The notes beneath the pieces are model-generated. The model did no database searches. It saw only the letters and a list, made by a program, of their open reading frames with translations, and had not been told where the DNA came from. The position numbers were made by a program, and so were the translations under genes. Shown here one piece after another: positions 12,565 to 34,761 of a stretch of 64,000 nt of DNA (position 1 is its first letter; each line of letters opens with the position of its first letter). Source of the DNA: Owenia fusiformis (lineage: Eukaryota > Annelida > Polychaeta > Sabellida > Oweniidae); NCBI GenBank assembly GCA_903813345.2, contig CAIIXF020000001.1, positions 60,343,885-60,407,884 on the forward strand, given 5' to 3'.

Positions 12565-14216
12565 AACAATGAATCATGTAATTTTCAACATTCTGAACAT
12601 TTTCAAGTGGCTTTGGGTGAAATGTTAATCCCCCTGGACATTTTTGAAAAGTGACCCCCCCCCCCTTGTGAAAATACTTGCTGTATGTTTGTTTAGCGAA
12701 CCTTCCTCCAGGCTTAAGAAGTGAAGTCAAACGAATGCAAAGGGTACCAGGCTACGGGCTTGGAGCAACAGCACAATTTATTCCAACGGTTTACACATGT
12801 ACTTAATATTATTATTAATCACCCTCTCCCAAATAATGATAGTGACCCGTATCATGTCCGATTATACCATTCATTTTTAATGTACTATAAATCAAACTAG
12901 AATATACTCATGTGAAACATGGTACTTTATTATACGGTTTGAAAATTTCAAAAGACTAAGGGTCTTAAAGATATATCTGTTTAAGCCAATATTAAGATTA
13001 ATTTATTGTGAGCATTTTTGTAATTTTGGAAAAATTGTATGTCCACATAATTAAAGTGGTTAATTCGAAGTAACAAGAAAAAGAAGTCAATACTTATTTC
13101 TCAATACATTTATTTCTTTGATCTGTCTTGACAACCTTTGATCACCATGATTACAGTTGACGTTTGGGAAGTGCTTTATGAAATGCAGTCTTTGTTTCTG
13201 CATAGCCACATTTAGGCCTTATTGGTTTAGGCAACCTTATTTTCAAACAAACGGGTCTTATATTGCCGAAAAGATCAAGATCGAAAAAAAGAGTATGTCC
13301 TACCCCCCCCCCCCCCTTGCCAATGTCTAAGTCCGCCCCATGAACCACTTTGATAATGTCCCCTCCCGAGTGTCCCCTTGTCACTCCCCCCTCCCTATCC
13401 ACGAATTGTTTAAAACATTGCTGCCTATTAACATTACCATATAATCAAAACTGACATCCGTTTGAGTTTCTAACCCTGCTATGAAGGATGTAACAAATAT
13501 ACAGTGTAGAATGGTATATTGAACTTTTTTCTCAATGCTGATATCCAAAAAACATAGTTTTGGTTTATCAACACATACCGGTGACACAATAACGAATATA
13601 CACATTGTAACATAGATAAGAGAATCGAGGAAAATTACAATCCCTTTGATCAAATTCTAAGATTTAATCTCCCGCTGAGGATGTATGTACAGTCTTGGAC
13701 AAGAAAACTAAAGCATATCAGTCAAATGTTGATGTCTATGTCGATCCACCTCTCTATTTGGAAGTTAGCTAATTTCACCCGTTCTGTGTCACCAGGCCCA
13801 TTTACTCATCCTTCGTGAAACTCATTAAATCGCTGTTTTCACTATTGACTACCACCATGATAACCATGACATCTCACTCCTATAATCTCTGATATGCCAT
13901 GATATAATGAGCTTGATTTGGTGATCCAGGAGAGCCCAAAATTGCGGATTTTTGAGATCTTTCATCCCAGCTCATATTTCATCTAATTGGGGTCATTAAA
14001 CTTGTGTACACATGTCTGTGCTAATATCTGCTGTTAAATACAATGCCTATTATGTAATGTATTGACAATAAGGTAAATGATTACATGATAACTATCACAC
14101 TTATTGACAGTTATAACTCTTCCCATCTGATGTGCTCAGATCACAGAATATGCCTCATAATATCAGAGCATGTTTCAGGTGAAACAGAAAGATGCTATGA
14201 GTATCAGAATGATTGA
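12565..14216. other. intergenic region downstream of kinase gene B
   Basis: No credible gene is seen. The region includes poly-C tracts near 12655 and 13305 and short unsupported ORFs. The 3' UTR of the kinase gene B must start at 14216 and extend left; I see no clear polyadenylation site close to the stop. Confidence 0.4.
12716..12751 (+). repeat. dispersed repeat fragment (GAAGTGAAGTCAAACGAATG family)
   Basis: The block containing GAAGTGAAGTCAAACGAATG followed by CAAAGGGTA also occurs at 58498-58528 and, inverted, at 27523-27556. Confidence 0.6.
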
Positions 14217-25291
<11,075 letters not shown>

Positions 25292-27522
25292 GTTACTTCT
25301 CTTGGAAACAGCACACACCTTTGTATACGGTAGTTATTTAAACAAAAATGAGTGGTATTCCTCGCTGTTTTTTAAGATGACGCTCCTGTTCAGATATTCC
25401 TACAATATTACAACCACGTGGCCAAGTTACAAACATTTTGATTCTTCCGATGCCGCCAATATGTTTTACTAAATCCAAAAGATTAATATTCTAAAGGTTT
25501 TAAGGTTATTGACTGACTGATGTGAGTGTGATACACCGATGAAATGACCTCTGTGTAAGTCGGTTTACGTAAGAACCTACTTCCAGAAGTTTTACTTTCA
25601 TTATTTTCAAAGTAAATCATTAAAGAATTAAAACTAACTTACATGGACGTCTCATTTTTCAATAAAAGATAAATGGACGATATTAATTACTAAATAAATA
25701 AATTACCAACCTTAAACGTTCATAACTTATCCTTCCCTCGACAAATTCAAGTTTCGTAAGATTTTAAAATAATTCGCCAGACTTTTAAGTGATTCTTAAC
25801 TTAATATTCTCTGATCGTGTAAATAAAATAACATTTTGAAATCCTTTGAATTAAACTACTTTATTGAAAAAATGGCATGTGAATAAACGTAAACGTCATT
25901 GAACAGGTAGACCAAACATAATTACCGATCGATGCATAGACGCCCGTGGATACATGTGACTTAAAACTCTGTTAATTGAGAACAGGTACACCAATTGAAA
26001 GTATATAACCATATTTGAGGTTGCTTACAATTAAAGAGGGAATTCTGCTAAAGTATTAAAGTTCTTGTAAACCGAACAGCATGCGGTCCAGTTTTCTTTG
26101 AACATGAGCACATTTCTTAAAATAGTTTATGTTTTTGTTTGCACGAGGCCAATAATTATTTATAAAAAGGAATTCAATATTTCAAACTGGATACTCCAGG
26201 TATACTCATACCGCGCCATCTATTTTCAACACGCATAAAATAAAACAAAATAATAAGCTAATAGTACACAAATAGTGACTGCCATAGTGCAAAATATTTT
26301 TCTTGAGGGAATATCCTGTCCACTGGACTTGTTCCCGAGGCTACAGGCTAGGAACTAAAAACCGAGATGCAAATTGGAACGGGAAAATTGAAAGAGATTT
26401 TTAAAGTTTTAGAGTTTTTAAATCGATTGCAAATTAAGGAAATGCAGATAGAAATCTACCATTGATTGTTTAGCTTGGAATATCATTTGGCTGTACTTAT
26501 TTTTGTTTTAATCATCTACTGGGCATTACGATTTATGAATTCAAAATCTCAATTTCTCATCATAAGGAAAAGGTTATGTTTACGTATGCCCAAATATTGA
26601 ACATTTTGGTCTAATGTAGTATGTAATTGGATATAACATAACTTATGCTCTCTTCCAGGGGAGCAATATATCGCACTTGCGAAACAATAGTAAAGAAACA
26701 ACAAGATGTATTATAAACAAGGAGTAGTCGTTTTTGTTATATCTTTTATGACATGGGGTAAGTGTGTTTTGGAATAGTTCTAAATAGGTGAAATGTTTAT
26801 CATAATATAAAGCTATAACTAAATCATTCACAGAAAACAAGTCGTTGACTAGATGATATAATTCTGTTCCTCGATCTACAACTTAAAATCGAGAAATCGA
26901 TTCGGGTTATTGTTTTCTCACTGGTAATAAAGGTTTAGATATTACCTAAGCATATACAAATATCACCAAAGACGTAAACATAAACGTAATTTGTGGTACA
27001 CATGGTACAAATATAATATGCAATTAAGTTTTGCACAAAATGGCATGCTAAAGCTTGAGATCTAGATAACTTCGTATCCCAACTTGAATAGATCTCACTT
27101 TTTTATGTTTTAAAAGTAGTGATTCTACTATTTGGGGTATCGAACACCACGTTAAACATATAAACATCCTGAATAATGTACTTAGCACTATATATATCGT
27201 AACTGCAATTTAACAGTATATTGTTGACCATACACCATACATATAGTACATGTTTGTAAAGTGAAGATGCTGTTATTAATGTCAGCAATGGCGTTGTGCC
27301 TCTGGTAACGTACTGTCACTGCAGATCATGTCATAAACTGTTTACCAATGGGATAATGGTGGGAAAATATTGTTGTAAACAGTACGAAAAATAGTAAATT
27401 AAATTTACTATTTACTTTTAAATTAAATCTTAAATTACTTTAAACTGTATATCGTCATCTTGTGGAAATAAGATTGTAACAGACAATCAATTTTTGGAAT
27501 TACCAAATAATGATAACAGTCT
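25292..27522. other. intergenic region between kinase gene B and the Ly6-type gene
   Basis: The region lies between two divergently transcribed genes (kinase leftward, Ly6-type rightward), so both promoters should be here. It is AT-rich, and I recognise no gene or repeat. Confidence 0.4.
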
Positions 27523-27605
27523 CTACCCTTTGCATTCGTTTGACTTCACTTCTTAAAAGAGAGCTTCGTCTTCAGATTAACTAGACTCTGCACGCAGGGT
27601 AACAG
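27523..27605 (-). repeat. dispersed repeat, about 80 bp, inverted copy of 58449-58528
   Basis: It contains ACCCTTTGCATTCGTTTGAC, AGAGAGCTTCGTCTT and AACTAGACTCTGCACGCAGG. All have inverse counterparts in the same order at 58449-58528. Confidence 0.75.
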
Positions 27606-27746
27606 TCTCAGCACTGACAACTCTTCTCTTTGTTTTCATTTTCTTCGAAACTCTAAATCGCACGTGACTTTTATCTCGGTGATTTTCTAGTAATCCTTTT
27701 CAAGCCTGGCGTTTCTTAAATTATGACTGGATTGATGCTTTTCCAG

Positions 27747-29724
27747 TGCCTGTCAACCCATTGAAATGTTACGCCTGTACATATTTCGATAATCCAGACG
27801 AAAATGGGCACCAGTGTATAACAGATCCAGATAACTTTGGAAGCGGAGTTGTTCGCTTGGAATGCGATGAGGATGAGTGGTGTCTTACGGAGAGACAACG
27901 ATACAAAGGTATCAATCACCGTAAAAATAATCTGAATTGTTTAACGACAGATCTATATCATTATCATACATATATATTTTGCCTTTTAAAGCCCTTTAAA
28001 TTAGCCCATGACCAGTCGATCATGAAAAGACTTTTTAGGGCGTTTTTGCTTTGCTATTTTATAAACGTATATTGAATTCCGTCACTTGTCATGCATCAAA
28101 TATGTACTATCATCTCCTCATTAAAGCAACAACGATGAAGAAAATTCTATTTTGAACGACATATCATTTCTTGCAAAAATACTTGGAAACTTATAAAAAA
28201 CATTTTGTATCAATCTATAGATGTCACCTCAATACATCTTAAAAGTAATCTAATTTAGACTAGTGAGACAATCTTGTGGTCAATATTATGAAATGCATTA
28301 GACATACATAATTTATTGTGCAATTGTTACTCTTAAGAGTTCATTGTATGCATATGTATGGAATGATACTTTAGTACAGGTGACTTTAGTAGAAATAATT
28401 CGTTAGAAATATTGACTTTGTCTAAACGTCATTAGAACAATTCTAAAACCAAACATGAATGCCTTAACCCTACTGTCACACCAAACTAGTTCTCACTACG
28501 TTCTAAGAAAACGGGCTTCAACTGTGTACGAACGGACTGGACCTACTAAGAACCGTTTGGGATCTATTTACAAACTTCATCGAACGTACTCGAACGGGTA
28601 GGTCCTCTAGAACTTAGACAATGCTCAAAATGTTCTCGTGGTCGTCACGTTCTACAATTAGAACGAGTGACAACGTACTAACGACGAGCTGGACGTACTA
28701 CGAACGGAATCGTCGTACTTCAATCCTACTAGGGACGTTTTAACAACGAGTTGAACTGTCTGAGGACGTGTTGAGAACGAGGTAGAACTAATTGCAAACG
28801 GGTTTAAACTGATTAAGAACGTATTTAACACTGCTTATGAACGAGTTAGCAAAAATATAGCTATCACACCAAACAAGTTGCCACTGCGTTCTTCAAAACT
28901 GGTTTAAAACTGTGTGCGAACGGAATGAGCGTAGCTGCAACTTTCTAAGGTCTATTTACGAACTTTATGAACGTTCTCAGACGGGAATGTGATTTTAGAA
29001 TTTTTAATCGATTCAAAATTCGATGGCGACCATACCGTTCTGTAATCAGGTCATGTTGACCTTCTAGACTAAGGGACGCGTTCTACGACGTTGCACACCG
29101 ACGTGGTGCGACCTGAACGAACTGCGAACGAGATGGACCACTATTGGAGACTGTTTAAGAACGAAGAAGCTAATTATTTCAGACATATTTCCCGACCACA
29201 GCCAGATTGAGCTCGTTTTACGACGTTTTCGTAGGACTGGCAAGAACGGGTAAGAACTAGTTTGGTGTGATAGGGGGGTTACTGAGAAAACTATGCTTCA
29301 ACTTGCATAGAAAACAGGAACCACAAAATGAATAAAACGTCAATGGCGTCATATGTAAATCAGTATCAAATACCCAACCCCAACTGTGAATTTAATGTGT
29401 TATTTTTATTTTGTAGGTCACGTGGACGTATATGCACTTAGAAGGAGCTGTGGCCCAAGGGACCGCTCGGCTGATACTTGCTTAAGGACTAAACACATGG
29501 TACATTGCTACTGGTATTGTCAAACAGATCTATGCAATGACGCTAACGGATACAACGCTACCGTCTATGAACCCCCTCGCAGAACCGCCCGGCCGAGATT
29601 ACTGGCTGATAACGATGACGATGATGATTATACGGACATTGATCGGCTCAGTGATGGCTGCGATCTCGAACATTGTGCCATATTGTTGGTAGTTACCACA
29701 TTCATGGCATTCATTAACTTATGA
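27747..29724 (+). CDS. Ly6/uPAR-type (three-finger) probable GPI-anchored protein, 5' exon not found
   Basis: Two exons join in frame: 27747-27908 (donor AAAG|GTATCA) and 29417-29724 (acceptor TTTTGTAG). The first begins PLKCYACTYFDNPDENG and supplies CYAC, CITDP and the ECDEDEWC segment. The second supplies RSCGPRD, DTCLR, CYWYC and the family-typical DLCND. After an acidic DNDDDDDYTD stretch the C-terminus is hydrophobic (CAILLVVTTFMAFINL), consistent with a GPI-attachment signal. A signal-peptide exon must lie upstream; a short candidate at 27266 is out of phase, so the start is unassigned. An 811-bp MITE sits in the intron. The role is likely cell-surface or modulatory by fold; the ligand is unknown. 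Confidence 0.85.
28468..29278 (+). mobile_element. 811-bp dimeric MITE, copy 1
   Basis: The outer ends are TCACACCAAACTAGTTCT and its inverse AGAACTAGTTTGGTGTGA. A second copy of the left-end sequence (CTATCACACCAAACAAGTTG) occurs internally at 28861 in direct orientation. Sequence after it matches that after the outer end, so the element is two related halves of about 390 and 418 bp. It is rich in GAACG words. An inverted copy is at 61228-62032. No ORF is seen. Confidence 0.88.
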
Positions 29725-30672
29725 TCATATGACATATGAGCCTAGAGGCTAGCAAAGATTTAATTGACATTTCGAGTACGAAAGGTTTAAGGCCTGTAAT
29801 TAGTAGATATGTGACTGACTTCCCCAAAAAGGCAACTCTTAAGTGATAGATTTGGTGACACCACGCTCTTCAAAACGCCCCAAAAATTGATTTAAGCGCC
29901 CCTTATGGTGACAAATCCATTTCTGAGCAACCTATAGGTGGCACTACATAGGCGTTTAAATGACATCTCGAGTACATCAATGAAATATGTTTTAAAATGT
30001 TCCTTAGGACCCAGTGAATCGCCATGAGTCATTAAGAGTAGCCAATTTTGGTGAAAAAAAACACTTCTGGGTGAGCCGAAGGTCACCATAGCACAGTCTC
30101 GTCTATTTTAAATTGGTAGCTTCTGGAAAAAAATGACAGCTTACAGCTAAGAGTACTCCAAAACCATTTCCTAGTTAATTTTGATGTTGTAATACAACTA
30201 TTATGATGATGAAGTACTATTTTGCATTTATAATATACCATTTTCAAGACGTCTTAGGAAATAAATTGAGTTTACACCTGTTTTCCTAAAATGTCTTAGA
30301 GATATGTAGGTATACATGTAAAATGAAAAAAGCAGTTCAGTACTGATTGAAGGGCGGTTCAGTCAATATAGCTATTCCTTTCCCGCTTCTATACTTTGTA
30401 CCCGACTTTGTACCTATGAATGCATCGGTTTCAGAAAAATATGTCCTAAAGACAGCATTGTTAAAAGCATGAAAGAGAGCAGGAAGATTTTATTCATAAT
30501 TAGGATTATGATAAATCGCCAGGCAAATAAGTTCTTAATAATTTTGGGATGATATTGGGAACAAGGGATAAGACAAAATAAAGGACCATGCGACAAATGT
30601 AAGTGGAAAGTTTCAAATGTTTCGTTCGGCGCAACGCAAAAAACCGGGATAATAGCTCTTAGCTAAAACCGA
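29725..30672. other. downstream of Ly6-type gene
   Basis: This is the 3' flank of the Ly6-type gene. The first AATAAA I see is near 30260 and could serve polyadenylation. No other feature is recognised. Confidence 0.4.
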
Positions 30673-30981
30673 TGGATTTACACTCGCTTGTAAAACGTTT
30701 TAACGCTAAGACGTCTTGACTATTTTTTTATTTTTTTTTTTTTTAAGGTTATTTTATTTCCATATTTAAGACATATATAAACATACAATAATACAATAAT
30801 ACATGAATATGGAGAAACAAGCCTACGTTTGCACATTATTGGCTTGTGAAAATACATTTTATACAGCGGATATTTACACATACAATAGTAGTGTCATAAT
30901 TTACATAAATGCAGTGTTCAGATGGGATGAAGATGAGTGATGATGATATGAAATTTGGCAAGGTACAGTAGCTATGGCACT

Positions 30982-33900
30982 TCACAATATTTTATTAATA
31001 AAATCTGATGATAGATTTATAAGTGTGGAGTTAAGCTTTGGTGATAGTTCTTTATCACCAAATAAAATCATATCAACCTTGTCATATTTACGTTTACTGG
31101 AGAAAAGTTTGAGGTCAGGGTCAGCTTGCTGGGAGAGACTTAGGAGAAATGTTTGTCTTGCATCATGTGTAAGAGGGCAATCAAGCAAATAGTGTACCTT
31201 TGTCTGGTTTCGAAACCCACATGGACAACTTGGATCTTGGTAATTTACAAAGTTGTGCCGGAAAAAATCAGAGCGCAAAGACAGGTCACATCTCATTCGA
31301 TTTAGTTTTATTTCCAAAGGTCTCTGGATATTTAAATGGGGTGTCAAAGCAGAGATCATTTTAGTCTTTTTGAAAAAGTGATTTGCATATGATCTTTTGA
31401 ACTGTGACTTAGTTTCTTTGTTTTTGATTTGCACTGGGATAGGTATCCATATTTTAATAGGAGATATTGCAGGCGAATTTAGGAATTTTGATGATGCAGA
31501 GGCTGGGATTATATATTGACGTTGAGTTCTTAGTCCTGGTCTATAAGCTGGGTTTATAAGAGGTGTGTATATATCTTGAACATAGGTGGGGACCATTTCT
31601 CTGTTGACTTTGAACATTAATATTGCCTTCTTTTCCTGTCTACGCTCAAGTAAGGATTTCCATCCCAAGGCTTGTAAAACTTTGTCAAAATTTGATCCGG
31701 TGATAGCACCTGAAACTATAAGCGTAGCACGATAGTGAATTCTATTGAGCTTTTCAATATGGACTCTTGAGGAGGAGTCAATAAAAGTTGAGCCTTGTTC
31801 TAAATGAGGAAGGATAAATGATGTATACATTGTCTCCAAGTGCTTTGATGAAATTTTTGACTTTAGAAACAGAAGTGGATTGAGCATTTTGCTAGTTTTC
31901 AAAACAATGGCATTGATGTGTTCCTCAAAATTTAGATGTTCATCAAGAATGATTCCCAGGTGTTTGTGACTATGGACTCTCTGAATTTGGTCATTATTTA
32001 AGAAAAGAGGTTGGTAATTTCTTAACTTTGCTCTTGGCTTTTTAAAGATTACCTCTCTCGTTTTACTAGGCTTAAATTTCATTTTCCATTTATTTGACCA
32101 CAAATGTATTTTATTTAGATCAGACTGGAGTATATTGTGAGAGAGTGTAGTATTATCATTATAGGACACTTGAGCATAAATCGAAGTGTCATCAGCATAA
32201 ATGAAACATGTGGAGTCTAGAATATCTGGAAGGTCATTTATGTACATTAGAAAGAAAATCGGTCCAAGAATGGATCCCTGAGGAACTCCAGAGTTTATGT
32301 ATCCTATTTGAGACCAGATAGAGAAATCTGAGTTTACTTTTGTTCGTACTCTACGTTCACTTAAGTATGAAGAAAAAAGTTTAATGATATTTTCACCGAA
32401 ACCATATGATTTTATTTTATGAAGAAGTAGCTCGTGTGGAATTTTGTCAAACGCAGATTCTATATCTAAAAATAGAGTTCTAACGTCTTTGTTACTTTCA
32501 AAAGATGTCATTATATAATTTGTTATACTTAAAAGTTGGTATTCAACACTATGCCCTGGCAGAAATCCAGATTGGTTTTTAAAGAGTAATTGATTTTCTA
32601 TTAAGTGTTTAAGCATTTTCTGATGTATTATTCGCTCACATAGTTTGCCCATAGTATTTAAAAGAGTAATTGGTCTGTAATTTAAAGAATCCGTCTTAGC
32701 TCCTTTGTTTTTGAAAATTGGTATGATAACACCATCTTTCCACGGTTTTGGAAATATGTTCTCGTTAAAAATGCGATTAAATAATTTAGAAATTGGGGCA
32801 TCAACTGAGTCAGCCGCAAGATTTAACATTTTGTTTGTAATACCATCTGGACCCTCTGCTTTTGAAATATCAAGTTGTCTTAAAAATTCACAGACCTCTT
32901 CCCTGTCTGTGTTTAATGTATTGAGTTGTATTTCAGATCTTGCTGGAAACTCAGGTAAATCATTTTGTTGGAAATTTAAATCATGGTGAAATTTTTCTAA
33001 GAAATGTGATTGAAAACACTTAGCTTTTTGCTCATCCGTCTTAGCAACATTCATCAAATTATTTGAAAAAAGAGCAGGTATCTCAGGTACAAATCGCTTC
33101 CCTAAAAGTTGTTTAATTGTTTGCCAATAGAATTTATCAGTTTTTTCCTGAGCTTGGAGACTATTGCATACATCATTATCATAAGTAGTCTTTGCATTAT
33201 CTATCAAATTTCGCACTCTATTTGTCTGCTCTGAAAGTTCATCCATATGTTTTTTATCATTTGAGACTTTAAATTTTTTATATAACTTGTCACGTTTATT
33301 TATTGCCCTTTTTATATCTGAATTAAACCAAGGCATGTCGTTTGACTTTATTCGTTTTTCTTTGCATGGTATGAAAGCATTAAATATGCTAAATAATGTA
33401 TCAGTAAATTTTTGAGTTGCAGAATTAATGTCCCCAGAGTAGATTAAATTATCCCAATCAAAAGCAGAAATATTTTGATTTAGCCTCTGTATGTTACAAT
33501 TTTTATACTGCCAAACCTTTTTAATACTAGTTTTTTTGGTATTTTCCTTGATTATGTCCAAACTGGTCAAAACAGAAGAATGGTCACTGCCTCCTATAGG
33601 TGGTAACACTTCACTATGCAGGATTTTACCAGGAGCATCAGTGAAAACTAAATCAAGACAAGACTTGCACTTTGGAGTTATTCTAGTTGGTTCATGAATG
33701 AGCTCACTAAATGCAAAATCACTCATTGTGTCAAAAAGTGCTGTACCTGAGGGAGTATCCTGATCTTGATCATAAAAAAGTTTACATTTAGCATTAAAAT
33801 CTCCATTTAAGAGTACTATGTCATACCGGTCTTCCCCTCTGATTTTTTCTAGTTGTGATTTTAATCTGCTGTTAAATGACTGTATTTCCTCTCTTGATAC

Positions 33901-34761
33901 CAGTGAGGGAGATTTATAACATGCGCCAAGTAAAATATGTTGATGATTTATTACTAACTCAACCCACACAATTTCATTTTGATTTGAGAGGTCATGTCTA
34001 AGATTATATGCAATATTACTTTTTATATAAATAATAATACCCCTTCCATGCTCAGGAATAACTGGATATATTGGCTCATGAAAATGTTTAATCTGATATT
34101 TATCAATGTTGACAGATTTTCCTGCCTCACAGATGCAGACCACATCACAGTTCAGTCTCTCTACCACATGCTTTAACTCGACAAAACATGTTCCTTGGTG
34201 TGCGGTGATGCTATTAATATTTAAAGATAAAATTTTTGTTGATTCATCAGGTAAAAATGGCCCAGGATGAGTTTCAATATCATTTGCAAGCCTTATTACC
34301 ATGAGCAAATAGTCAATGCAGATACAATAATAAAATCCAATGCCAGGTATTATTAAAGCTGCAATGATACATCCTAGCACCCTAAATAATTTAACCGAGT
34401 TAATGTTTTTTTTAAAACATCCTGATGCTTGTTTAAAAATAGAATTTAACAGCAACATCACAATCACAATGTTAATAGCTGCACCTGTAGCCCAGCACAT
34501 GTCCATAATATTAATGTTAAGCTCGTCATAGAGAACATAAAGCTGTGACATAACGTCTCCATCAGCAGCACAGAGCAAAGAAAATAGTAATGGTATACAT
34601 TTTAAAAACTGACAGCATATGGAAAGAGTTAAAAGTTGCAGATATAAGCTGGAATGTGTACTTGTATTAGTTCTAGATCTAAATTTGATCCTAATAAAGG
34701 TACCTATTTTTGCCCTCCATGTTGCTATATCAACATCACCAGCAAGTAAAGTGAGCTCCAA
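30982..34761 (-). CDS. LINE ORF2: endonuclease and reverse transcriptase, 1,259 aa
   Basis: An uninterrupted ORF. Residues 1-160 are unusual: several strongly hydrophobic stretches (about 40-65, 95-110, 128-158) end in the 2A-like motif DIETHPGP at 161-168 (34258-34281). An APE-type endonuclease follows at about 175-400 (LNINSI, ICEAGK, LLNGDFNAK, GGSDHSSV). The reverse transcriptase spans about 630-900 (NYRPITLLNT, FLDIESAFDKIP, GVPQGSILGP, YADD). The C-terminus carries CPCGF...HYLLDC, a Cys/His motif common in this LINE group. It makes the nick and copies the RNA by target-primed reverse transcription. The family placement, CR1/Jockey superfamily, is from motif appearance only. Confidence 0.93.
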   Translation of the reverse strand: MELTLLAGDVDIATWRAKIGTFIRIKFRSRTNTSTHSSLYLQLLTLSICCQFLKCIPLLFSLLCAADGDVMSQLYVLYDELNINIMDMCWATGAAINIVIVMLLLNSIFKQASGCFKKNINSVKLFRVLGCIIAALIIPGIGFYYCICIDYLLMVIRLANDIETHPGPFLPDESTKILSLNINSITAHQGTCFVELKHVVERLNCDVVCICEAGKSVNIDKYQIKHFHEPIYPVIPEHGRGIIIYIKSNIAYNLRHDLSNQNEIVWVELVINHQHILLGACYKSPSLVSREEIQSFNSRLKSQLEKIRGEDRYDIVLLNGDFNAKCKLFYDQDQDTPSGTALFDTMSDFAFSELIHEPTRITPKCKSCLDLVFTDAPGKILHSEVLPPIGGSDHSSVLTSLDIIKENTKKTSIKKVWQYKNCNIQRLNQNISAFDWDNLIYSGDINSATQKFTDTLFSIFNAFIPCKEKRIKSNDMPWFNSDIKRAINKRDKLYKKFKVSNDKKHMDELSEQTNRVRNLIDNAKTTYDNDVCNSLQAQEKTDKFYWQTIKQLLGKRFVPEIPALFSNNLMNVAKTDEQKAKCFQSHFLEKFHHDLNFQQNDLPEFPARSEIQLNTLNTDREEVCEFLRQLDISKAEGPDGITNKMLNLAADSVDAPISKLFNRIFNENIFPKPWKDGVIIPIFKNKGAKTDSLNYRPITLLNTMGKLCERIIHQKMLKHLIENQLLFKNQSGFLPGHSVEYQLLSITNYIMTSFESNKDVRTLFLDIESAFDKIPHELLLHKIKSYGFGENIIKLFSSYLSERRVRTKVNSDFSIWSQIGYINSGVPQGSILGPIFFLMYINDLPDILDSTCFIYADDTSIYAQVSYNDNTTLSHNILQSDLNKIHLWSNKWKMKFKPSKTREVIFKKPRAKLRNYQPLFLNNDQIQRVHSHKHLGIILDEHLNFEEHINAIVLKTSKMLNPLLFLKSKISSKHLETMYTSFILPHLEQGSTFIDSSSRVHIEKLNRIHYRATLIVSGAITGSNFDKVLQALGWKSLLERRQEKKAILMFKVNREMVPTYVQDIYTPLINPAYRPGLRTQRQYIIPASASSKFLNSPAISPIKIWIPIPVQIKNKETKSQFKRSYANHFFKKTKMISALTPHLNIQRPLEIKLNRMRCDLSLRSDFFRHNFVNYQDPSCPCGFRNQTKVHYLLDCPLTHDARQTFLLSLSQQADPDLKLFSSKRKYDKVDMILFGDKELSPKLNSTLINLSSDFINKIL

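Noticed and set aside
13151-13653. Two minus-strand ORFs of 83 and 90 codons
   Set aside because: They run through a poly-C/poly-G tract, have no recognisable motif and no supporting splice signals.
27266-27303. Short hydrophobic ORF (MLLLMSAMALCLW) ending at a GTAACG donor, as first exon of the Ly6-type gene
   Set aside because: The peptide suits a signal sequence, but the splice phase leaves two bases where the next exon needs one, so the joined frame would be wrong.
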